The notes under the pieces were generated by a model that was given only the letters and a program-made list of their open reading frames with translations, was not told where the DNA came from and did not search any database. A program made the translations under genes and the position numbers. A stretch of DNA of 5,015 bases from Syntrophaceae bacterium (GTDB lineage: Bacteria; Desulfobacterota; SM23-61): NCBI GenBank assembly GCA_003154025.1, contig PMCE01000513.1, positions 3,442-8,456 of the forward strand, read 5' to 3'. Positions 1 through 5,015 of the stretch are shown piece by piece; positions within the stretch are counted from its first letter, which is position 1; every line of letters begins with the position of its first letter.

Positions 1-474
1 AAAGCCATCGAACTCAACCCGAAATTCGCAATGGCTTATAATAACCGGGCGAATGTTAATGTGAACCTGGGCAACTACAAGCAGGCGATTGAGGACAGCG
101 GCAAAGCCATCGAACTCGACCCGAAATATGCGGAAGCCTACAATAACCGGGCGAATGCCTACGCTCGACTTGGCAATTACCGACAGGCGATTCAGGATTA
201 TGACCAAGCCCTTGAGATCAACCCGAAATATGGGGTGGTTTATAACAATCGAGCGGGTGTCTATGAGAGCCTGGGCAACTACAGGCGGGCGATTGAGGAT
301 TATGACAGGGCCCTTGAGATGAACCCGAAATATGCAGTGGCTTATAACAATCGAGCGGCTGCCTATTGGGGACGTGGGTACCACGAAAAGGCGATTGCGG
401 ACCTGAAAACAGCGGCAAGATTAGGCTATGAACCTGCCCAGAAGTCCTTGAAGAGCCAGGGTATCGGCTGGTAG
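1..474 (+). CDS. TPR-repeat protein, 3' end (5' truncated by window edge)
   Basis: The reading frame is open from base 1 and ends at TAG 472-474, so the gene begins outside the window; the ATG at 31 is an internal methionine within a repeat. The visible 157 residues are tetratricopeptide repeats of 34 residues, each with the pattern A-x-x-YNNRA-x-x-Y-x-x-LGNY-x-x-AI-x-D-x-x-x-AL/AIE-x-NPKY. A partial repeat comes first, then four repeats, and a short tail ending in GIGW. The last repeat diverges (RGYHEKAIADLKTAARLGY), as is usual for a capping repeat. At the DNA level the units start at 1, 103, 205 and 307 and are strongly alike, pointing to recent duplication or homogenisation. TPR arrays are protein-interaction scaffolds. 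No catalytic domain is visible, so the partner and process are unknown. TPR proteins can assist T4P assembly (PilF/PilW type), but this YNNRA family is widespread and the link to the pilus gene is only proximity. Confident as a gene, not as to function. Confidence 0.93.
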   Translation, partial: KAIELNPKFAMAYNNRANVNVNLGNYKQAIEDSGKAIELDPKYAEAYNNRANAYARLGNYRQAIQDYDQALEINPKYGVVYNNRAGVYESLGNYRRAIEDYDRALEMNPKYAVAYNNRAAAYWGRGYHEKAIADLKTAARLGYEPAQKSLKSQGIGW

Positions 475-483
475 CAGGAGTTC

Positions 484-520
484 GGAATTCTGACCGGAAT
501 TCTCCCTTTGGTGTTCCTTT
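484..520 (+). terminator. Weak possible terminator after the TPR gene
   Basis: Two GAATTC copies (485-490 and 497-502) can pair over a six-base loop, extended by a G-T wobble (484 with 503). They are followed by a pyrimidine-rich stretch with CCCTTT and CCTTTT, beginning about ten bases after the TPR stop codon. The stem is short and A/T-rich, and the T-tract is interrupted, so this is a poor intrinsic terminator. It may only be a coincidental pair of restriction-site palindromes. Confidence 0.25.
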
Positions 521-541
521 TCCGCCATTTATGTATTCTAG

Positions 542-614
542 GTCGCGGTAGGGACGCCGGTTGCCCAGCGCCCCCCGCCCGGATCCCGGCGTGCGGGACT
601 ACCGCACGGGGCTC
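542..614 (-). mobile_element. Group II intron 3' end relic (domains V and VI)
   Basis: Read on the minus strand, bases 614 to 581 form a 34-base element starting GAGCC. It has an apical stem TGCGG/CCGCA (606-602 with 596-592), a two-base CG bulge (591-590) and a basal 3' strand ending GGGATC. This is the size and layout of group II intron domain V, with the AGC triad at its start. A second hairpin follows: a GGGGGGCGCTGG/CCGGCGTCCC stem with a GCAA loop, then TACCGCGAC. This fits domain VI, with a candidate branch-point A at 549, seven bases before a terminal AC at 543-542. Against an active intron, the basal helix has a G-A and a C-C mismatch, the loop is not GAAA, no reverse transcriptase/maturase ORF lies upstream on this strand, and no GTGYG-type 5' end was recognised. 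I infer a degraded or internally deleted copy. The call rests on motif recognition, not on a covariance-model score. Confidence 0.55.
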
Positions 615-623
615 TTGCCTCAG

Positions 624-713
624 TTAGTGACGCCAGGGCGGACCGGCGGATAGGGATGGCAGATACGGGTTAAAGGAATCCATCGGGCAATCAAGCGCTT
701 CATCCGCGAGCAT
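624..713 (-). CDS. Small ORF (29 aa) with strong Shine-Dalgarno beside the intron relic
   Basis: On the minus strand an ATG (713-711) is preceded, after seven bases, by a purine-rich GGGGAGGAG. It opens a 29-codon frame ending in TAA at 626-624, ten bases before the domain-V-like element. The peptide starts MLADEALDCPMD and ends SAGPPWRH, with no membrane segment or recognisable domain. Group II intron ORFs commonly stop just before domain V, so this could be the stump of an intron-encoded protein after deletion, or a new start on leftover sequence. It could equally be chance, since short ORFs are common and purine-rich tracts mimic ribosome sites. I do not recognise the peptide. Confidence 0.2.
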   Translation of the reverse strand: MLADEALDCPMDSFNPYLPSLSAGPPWRH

Positions 714-1190
714 TTTTTTACTCCTCCCCTCTTTTCGCTCCAAAGAAACGATGATCTTCTATACGAAAGCCTCACCCGCAGAAATTGGTCGATTCTTTTG
801 TCCCTATAAACGATATTTCAAAAAATTCGCGCTCTGTCGATTTTGAAAAGAAATCTGCCGGGGAATTTGCCGGGAAGCCCCCGATCGGTTCCTTCCCTTC
901 CGACCCGCCATTCTCGGGATCCTTTTGCGAACGGGACGAAGCGGATTCAGCTATTCAAACTTTTAATAAGCATTTAAAAAACTTAACATAAAAGCCGATA
1001 AGTCTTCTGAAAACTTCCATTATCTAAAAGGGGGGAAGGGCAGGAGTGGATCCGAATATTCGGTTACTCTCTGATTTCTTTCAATTATTCAAAAGTAGCC
1101 AAGCAATGACCAGATAATTCATTTCTTCGTGGTTAAAGGGAACGGATTCTGCTAGATAGCTTGGTGACATGAATTATTGGCGACCACTTT
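714..1190. other. Intergenic stretch without a confident gene
   Basis: Both strands were read. A plus-strand frame can be opened from TTG at 785 to 991, and a minus-strand frame is open between stops from 954 to 775. Neither has an ATG, a ribosome site or recognisable protein, so neither is called. From about 955 to 1170 the sequence becomes A/T-rich, as expected upstream of a transcription unit. A poor sigma-70-like pair (TTTTAA 961-966, 17 bases, TAACAT 984-989) is present but too degenerate to call. A perfect 12-base palindrome, CCGAATATTCGG, lies at 1052-1063, and one of this length is expected about once by chance in a window this size. Confidence 0.6.
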
Positions 1191-1201
1191 GGGAGTTAAT
1201 A

Positions 1202-1451
1202 ATGGGGGATTTTCACGCGGACCCGGGACAGGATCGGAAGTCCACCTATCAGATCACGACACCGGCCGGACCGACGAAGGGCCCGGCGGCAACCCAGATG
1301 CCGGGATATGCCATCGGAGGAGCAACAACCCCAAGAATCGACGCGGTTCATCGCCCTGGTAAAGGGGACCAACACGAACTACCAGAGCGCGGTGCAGGTG
1401 GATGCGGGAGTCGGGTTTGGTCCGGTCGAGATCAGCACGACCTACCGGTGA
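1202..1451 (+). pseudogene. Frameshifted, probably truncated PilX-like minor pilin remnant
   Basis: An ATG at 1202 follows GGGAG (1191-1195) by six bases and opens a frame reading MGDFHADPGQ and then STYQITTPAGPTKG. After about 1330 the protein-like reading moves to the next frame, which gives ESTRFIALVKGTNTNYQ, then VDAGVGFGPVEISTTYR, and stops at TGA 1449-1451. Deleting one C from the CCCC run at 1329-1332 joins both halves into one 82-residue frame. A C-terminus rich in beta-strand pattern and ending in TYR resembles PilX-type minor pilins, whose genes lie directly before pilY1 in many bacteria; the stop is 104 bases before the pilY1 start. The prepilin leader (G/E cleavage site and hydrophobic helix) is missing from the bases upstream. 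I infer a gene that lost its 5' part and gained a frameshift. Alternatives are a short intact protein with one sequencing error, or an unrelated small gene. Confidence 0.45.
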
Positions 1452-1543
1452 AGACAGAAGCATGGGCAAAAGAAAACGCGGGAGGTTACCTCTTCATGAG
1501 TCCTGGGTGTGGAATGATAAACCGAATCGCCAAACACCGACAG

Positions 1544-1550
1544 AAAGGAA
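1544..1550 (+). promoter_or_regulatory. Ribosome binding site of pilY1
   Basis: AAAGGAA lies five bases before the ATG at 1556. It selects this start over the upstream in-frame ATGs: 1496 (preceded by GGGAGG at nine bases) and 1514 (no clear site). The 1556 start also gives a textbook signal peptide, with MGKKIRR leading directly into the hydrophobic core. Confidence 0.7.
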
Positions 1551-1555
1551 TCTCT

Positions 1556-4525
1556 ATGGGTAAGAAGATAAGAAGATCTTGCGTCTTCATTCTGGTCTAT
1601 TTCATCTTGGTTTCCTCTTTGGCCTGGGGGACGGATGACACGGCCATGTTCATGGCGAATGTGCCGCCCGATGTTTTGATCCTCCTGGACTGCTCCGGGA
1701 GCATGGCCTTTGATCCTACGAACAATTACTGCTATACCACGGGCTGCAGCAAGATGGAAATGGCCAAACAGGCGATCTTTTCGATCCTGGATGACAATAT
1801 GGATGGGACCATAAACAGCACTGATGAAAACAGCCTCAAGGTCCGGTTTGGATTCATGCGTTTCTACGATTGTTGGGGGGACGAATACTCGGATTACCGG
1901 AGCGGATGCAATGTGCTCATGAATGAGATCGGCTCTTCTTACAGCACTATTTGGAGTACGGTGCAGTCGCAGTATGCGTATAACGGAACCCCTTCAGTCA
2001 CGGCTTTGGACGAAGCCAAACTCTATTTGAATGATAATAAAGCCTCGGATTCGGCCAAGAGCTGCCGCCAGAAGTTCGTCATCATGATTTCGGACGGTTC
2101 CGACACCTTCGCATGTTTTGGAGATGGAATGAACGACACGTTCAAGAGCCGCAAAGGTCTCGCATACCGGGCCAAGGCCCTGGCAGATGCCGGATACAAA
2201 GTCTTCGTGGTTGGATTCGGGGCGAACATGCCCGCATCCTTCCTGAATACCCTGAACTGGATGGCCTACCTGGGCGGAACGGATAATCCCAACGTGGACA
2301 ATTCGGGAGACCCGTCCGCCATCACCACCACCTCGGATTATTGCAATTATTATGACACCTCGAATGATCCGGCGAATTTCGCCCTGTCCGGCTATGCCTT
2401 CATTGCTACCAGTGCCAGCGACCTGAACGCAGCCCTGAAGCAGGCCATGAACACGATCCGCGAGGCGAGCTACACTTTTTCCAACGCATCGGTGGCCGCC
2501 ACCCGGGCCTCCGATGAAAATTATCTCTACGCCCCGGCCTTCCTGCCCAAGAGCAAAGAACCCTTCTGGCGCGGGTACTTGAAGCGATATGTGGTCAATA
2601 GCGACGGGTCGATCGCGACAACCCCGGATTGGGACGCGGGAGCCAAATTAATGGCCCGCGACCCCAGTGCCCGGTCGATTTACACCAATAAAGGAGCGGC
2701 GTGGCAAGCTTTTACCACCGCGAATATCACTCCCGACGACTTGGGTCTGGATTCGTATAGAACGTCGACCCGAGATATGATCGTAGGCTTTGTCCGTGGG
2801 GAATCGACCTATAACAAGGAGAGCTGGAAGTTGGGGGATATTTTCCACTCCAACCCGGTGACTGTCGGCCGCCCGTCCTCCTATTATAACGATACCCGTT
2901 CCCCCAAGGCCTTCTCCGATTTTCGGACGGCGAACACCGATCGGACTCGACTGGTTTTCGCCGCGGCCAATGACGGCCAACTCCATGCTTTCACCGCGAG
3001 CGACGGGGAGGAGAAATGGAGTTTTATCCCCCCCAACCTCCTTCCCAAACTCCAGTATATCGCCCATTCGAGCCATCCCACGAACGAGGACCATTATTAC
3101 TTTGTGGATGGTCCCCTTACGGCCGCGGATGTCTGGCTGGGAAGCGGGACGGGAACCAGCAAGTCGGCCGGTGACTGGAAGACCCTTTTAATCTTTGGAG
3201 AGGGAAAAGGGGCCAGGGATGATAAGGGAAAGGAGAGTTTCCTGTGGAGCTCCTCCCAGTACTGTGATTCAGATTTCGGCAAAGATTATATTCCTCCCCG
3301 CCGCTATTACTGCGGCTATTACGCCCTGGACATCACCGACACCTCGACCCCGCCTCAAAAGGTATTTTGGACCTTGAAACCCAGCTCGACCCAGGCCAAG
3401 TTCCTGGATGAGCCCTGGTCCAAGATGGGCGTGGGGAGAGTGCTCATCGACGGAAACGAGAGGTGGGTGGGATTTATCGGCGGGGGATACAACACGCAGG
3501 GGAGCGAGGACGACGACGACCGGTTTGACTCGGGGAAAAAAGCCAAGGGATTCTTCGTGGTGGACATGCAGAATGGGAATATTCTCTGGAGTTATACCCG
3601 GGACGACAACTCAATCATGTATCACAGTCTCCCGGCCGCCCCGGCCCTCGTGGATTCGGATAATGACGGGTTTATCGACACGGTTTACATCGGCGACCTG
3701 GGAGGGGACATCTGGAGGTTCCGGTTCTGCACCTACAACCAGGAATCCGACGCGGTCAAGGATGGCGGGCACTGCGGGATTTCGGACTGGGCGGGGAGCT
3801 TATTATTCCGCGGTGAGAGTAATAGTACCAGCCACCTGCCGATTTTTAACGCCCCGGTGGTGAGCAAGGATATGAACTACAAGACCTGGATTCTCTGGGG
3901 CACCGGGAACAAGATGGACCCCAATTCCACGGATGACACGAATAAGTTCTATGCCGTAATCGACAGCGACTGGACTTCCACTTACCATTATGACGATTTG
4001 CAGGATATCACCGCGGCGGGAACGACTTTTTCCGGGACGATGCACGGATGGTATATCAGGCTGACCGGGAGCGGGGAAAAAGTTTTGTCCGATCCCACGG
4101 TCTTTGGAGGGATCGCCACTTTTGCCAGCTATACTCCCGCCACGGGAAGCGATCCCTGCGGTCAGGCAGGAACGGGGAGGCTCTATGCCGTGGCCATGAC
4201 CCCGACGGTCATCAATGGGGTCACCTATAACCCCGGAGCCGGAGCATTATCTGAACCCGCGGACAAGAACAGCACGGCCGGTGGAAACAGGAGTCTCACG
4301 ATCGGGGCGGGGATTCCCACGTCCCCCTTGATTTCCCAGCAGTGGGCCGGGGGGAGTACCAAGCCCACCTCGACAAACCTTTTCCTCTCCGTCAGCGGCG
4401 GAGCGGGGTCCAATGCGGACCTGGTATCCAACACCGGTTTCCAGGGTACCCCTTTCGCCAAGATGTTACAGCAAACCGTTCCCTCCGGCCTGCTCCTTCA
4501 CTGGAAAGACGAACGGGTTCAATAA
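1556..4525 (+). CDS. pilY1: PilY1-type type IV pilus tip/assembly protein, VWA plus C-terminal propeller
   Basis: 989 residues; P. aeruginosa PilY1 is somewhat longer (about 1160) and Neisseria PilC about 1040. Residues 1-25 are a Sec signal peptide: MGKKIRR, a hydrophobic core, then SSLAWG. Residues 38 to about 300 are a von Willebrand A domain with a complete MIDAS: D45-C-S47-G-S49, T145 and D180 (ISDGSD). Within it, D79, N81, D83, G84, I86 and D90 fit an EF-hand-like loop. From about 423 (WKLGDIFHSNPVTVG) runs the PilY1/PilC propeller domain, with ANDGQLHAF at 471-479, GFIGGGYN at 639-646, and a Ca-binding DSDNDGFID at 700-708 (D700, D702, D704, D708). Fourteen cysteines suggest disulfides after export. 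In known systems PilY1 sits with minor pilins at the pilus tip; it primes assembly, adheres, senses surfaces, and calcium binding at the C-terminal loop controls extension and retraction. The same frame is open from 1169, but those 129 codons overlap the pilX-like remnant and lack a signal peptide. Confidence 0.93.
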   Translation: MGKKIRRSCVFILVYFILVSSLAWGTDDTAMFMANVPPDVLILLDCSGSMAFDPTNNYCYTTGCSKMEMAKQAIFSILDDNMDGTINSTDENSLKVRFGFMRFYDCWGDEYSDYRSGCNVLMNEIGSSYSTIWSTVQSQYAYNGTPSVTALDEAKLYLNDNKASDSAKSCRQKFVIMISDGSDTFACFGDGMNDTFKSRKGLAYRAKALADAGYKVFVVGFGANMPASFLNTLNWMAYLGGTDNPNVDNSGDPSAITTTSDYCNYYDTSNDPANFALSGYAFIATSASDLNAALKQAMNTIREASYTFSNASVAATRASDENYLYAPAFLPKSKEPFWRGYLKRYVVNSDGSIATTPDWDAGAKLMARDPSARSIYTNKGAAWQAFTTANITPDDLGLDSYRTSTRDMIVGFVRGESTYNKESWKLGDIFHSNPVTVGRPSSYYNDTRSPKAFSDFRTANTDRTRLVFAAANDGQLHAFTASDGEEKWSFIPPNLLPKLQYIAHSSHPTNEDHYYFVDGPLTAADVWLGSGTGTSKSAGDWKTLLIFGEGKGARDDKGKESFLWSSSQYCDSDFGKDYIPPRRYYCGYYALDITDTSTPPQKVFWTLKPSSTQAKFLDEPWSKMGVGRVLIDGNERWVGFIGGGYNTQGSEDDDDRFDSGKKAKGFFVVDMQNGNILWSYTRDDNSIMYHSLPAAPALVDSDNDGFIDTVYIGDLGGDIWRFRFCTYNQESDAVKDGGHCGISDWAGSLLFRGESNSTSHLPIFNAPVVSKDMNYKTWILWGTGNKMDPNSTDDTNKFYAVIDSDWTSTYHYDDLQDITAAGTTFSGTMHGWYIRLTGSGEKVLSDPTVFGGIATFASYTPATGSDPCGQAGTGRLYAVAMTPTVINGVTYNPGAGALSEPADKNSTAGGNRSLTIGAGIPTSPLISQQWAGGSTKPTSTNLFLSVSGGAGSNADLVSNTGFQGTPFAKMLQQTVPSGLLLHWKDERVQ

Positions 4526-4584
4526 AAATCGCCCATGAGGAGTATTCAAGGGCAAGTGCCGTAGGAGTAGAAAACCAGGAATCG

Positions 4585-4624
4585 AAAAGGGGGCGGCCAA
4601 AAAGATTTTGGCCGCCCCTTTTTT
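4585..4624 (+). terminator. Strong intrinsic terminator after pilY1
   Basis: A perfect 13-base-pair stem, GGGGCGGCCAAAA (4590-4602) with TTTTGGCCGCCCC (4606-4618), closes a three-base AGA loop and is followed by six T residues (4619-4624). The A run at 4585-4588 can pair with part of the T run, and gives a shorter T-tract on the opposite strand, so the element might act weakly in both directions. It lies about 60 bases past the pilY1 stop and marks the end of that transcription unit. Confidence 0.95.
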
Positions 4625-4936
4625 ATTTGCCGGTACATTTTGGGCTGTGACCTCCACCTTGGGATAGTTTTGAGATACAGTTTCTTTTATCATGAAATAC
4701 AGGGTTCACCCCATATGCGCGGGATCGCATTGGGGTTATTAATTATTAAAGGGAAGGCCAATACCGTATTTCAGCATTTCATCGAGTATGGCAGACCAAG
4801 GGAGCTGACCCCTCTCCTTCCTGGATCTATAGGCAACTTTACAGTGAACTAGAAGATAGCTCGAAGTGAGAAATTCAAAGTTGGAAAAACAAGAATCGGA
4901 AATTACTTGGCGGGGCCAACACACTTTGTCATGAAG
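4625..4936. other. Intergenic spacer between pilY1 terminator and lipoprotein gene
   Basis: No convincing gene on either strand. A plus-strand frame up to 4852 can only begin at a TTG overlapping the terminator flank and has no ribosome site. The minus-strand frames are short and unrecognisable. The stretch contains a bulged hairpin at 4708-4736 and an A/T-rich patch at 4737-4750. A small inverted repeat, TTGGC-GGG-GCCAA, lies at about 4909-4921, just upstream of the next gene. I found no good sigma-70 or sigma-54 promoter, although the next gene should have one here given the strong terminator before it. Confidence 0.6.
4708..4736. repeat. Bulged inverted repeat (hairpin) in the spacer
   Basis: ACCCCATATGCG (4708-4719) and CGCATTGGGGT (4726-4736) are complementary over 11 base pairs with a single unpaired T, separated by a six-base loop (CGGGAT). 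No T-run follows, so it is not an ordinary terminator. It could be a REP-like palindrome, an operator, or structure in the leader of the downstream gene. Function not known. Confidence 0.5.
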
Positions 4937-4943
4937 AAAGGAG
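4937..4943 (+). promoter_or_regulatory. Ribosome binding site of the lipoprotein gene
   Basis: AAAGGAG ends seven bases before the ATG at 4951, with a second AAGGA (4944-4948) even closer. This is near-ideal Shine-Dalgarno placement and supports the 4951 start over the ATG at 4931, which opens only seven codons. Confidence 0.8.
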
Positions 4944-4950
4944 AAGGAAG

Positions 4951-5015
4951 ATGAGAAAGATCGCATGGAAGGCGTTTATTATGTTTGTCGTTTTGAGTTC
5001 ATCGATCGGCTGCCT
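4951..5015 (+). CDS. Probable lipoprotein, N-terminus only (runs off window)
   Basis: ATG at 4951 opens a frame that stays open to the window edge, giving MRKIAWKAFIMFVVLSSSIGC and one further residue. This is a lipoprotein signal peptide: positive n-region (R2, K3, K7), hydrophobic core FIMFVV, and a lipobox-like SIGC with C21 as the acylation site. The serine at -3 is less common than leucine, so a Sec signal peptide with a nearby cysteine is the alternative. The product is predicted to be exported and anchored to a membrane. The mature protein is outside the window, so its function cannot be given. It follows the strong terminator, so it probably belongs to a separate transcription unit. 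Confidence 0.72.
   Translation, partial: MRKIAWKAFIMFVVLSSSIGC

Noticed and set aside
775..954. 60-codon minus-strand open stretch
   Set aside because: Open between stops but has no ATG or ribosome site; the protein is not recognisable.
785..991. 68-codon plus-strand frame starting at TTG
   Set aside because: No Shine-Dalgarno, a rare start codon, no recognisable motif, and a competing minus-strand frame over the same bases with equally weak evidence.
1052..1063. Perfect palindrome CCGAATATTCGG
   Set aside because: A 12-base palindrome is expected about once by chance in 5 kb, and no second copy or adjacent promoter was seen.
1178..1192. Sigma-54-like TGGC...TTGG element before the pilX-like remnant
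   Set aside because: The spacing fits, but the essential C of the -12 GC is G and most of the -24 flank does not match, so it is not supported as a promoter.
2648..3094. 148-codon minus-strand frame inside pilY1
   Set aside because: Shadow of the strongly supported PilY1 frame, with no ribosome site or protein family resemblance.
3408..3863. 151-codon plus-strand frame inside pilY1
   Set aside because: Low-complexity R/T/G/P-rich translation typical of an out-of-frame reading of the PilY1 propeller region.
4640..4852. 70-codon plus-strand frame after the terminator
   Set aside because: TTG start, no ribosome site, no recognisable protein, and it contains the hairpin at 4708-4736.
1..5015. 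CRISPR array, tRNA, rRNA or complete insertion sequence
   Set aside because: No spaced direct repeats other than the in-frame TPR units, no cloverleaf or rRNA-like sequence, and no transposase frame was found on either strand.

Overview
The window carries part of a type IV pilus (T4P) locus. Its centre is one large, complete gene for a PilY1-type pilus tip/adhesin protein (1556-4525, + strand). A partial TPR-repeat gene lies at the left edge (1-474) and the first codons of a probable lipoprotein gene at the right edge (4951-5015). The PilY1 has an N-terminal von Willebrand A domain with an EF-hand-like loop and a C-terminal PilY1/PilC propeller. The TPR protein is of the NPKYA-YNNRA type, and coding regions favour G/C at third positions. 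Together these suggest a Gram-negative bacterium, perhaps Desulfobacterota (Deltaproteobacteria), but no taxonomic marker is present and this is only an inference.

Layout: (1) 1-474, 3' end of a TPR gene built from near-identical 102-base units. (2) 475-1190, about 700 bases without a confident gene. Within it, the minus strand of 542-614 folds like domains V and VI of a group II intron, including a branch-point A and a terminal AC. I find no reverse transcriptase and no intron 5' end, so it looks like a relic. A 29-codon minus-strand ORF with a strong Shine-Dalgarno ends ten bases before domain V. (3) 1202-1451, apparent remains of a small gene whose C-terminal half reads well only after a one-base frame change at a CCCC run. 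Its position just before pilY1 suggests a decayed PilX-like minor pilin, but its N-terminal pilin helix is absent. (4) 1556-4525, pilY1, whose start is placed well inside the longest open frame (which opens at 1169). (5) 4585-4624, a very strong intrinsic terminator closing the unit. (6) 4625-4950, a spacer with a bulged hairpin. (7) 4951 onward, a new gene starting with a lipoprotein signal peptide.

The pilX-like remnant and pilY1 are probably what remains of a minor-pilin cluster (in well-studied species fimT/pilV/pilW/pilX/pilY1). The terminator separates this unit from the downstream lipoprotein gene. I see no convincing evidence of a wholly new system. The points most worth checking are the intron relic, the broken pilin-like gene, and the calcium/metal-binding layout of the PilY1.
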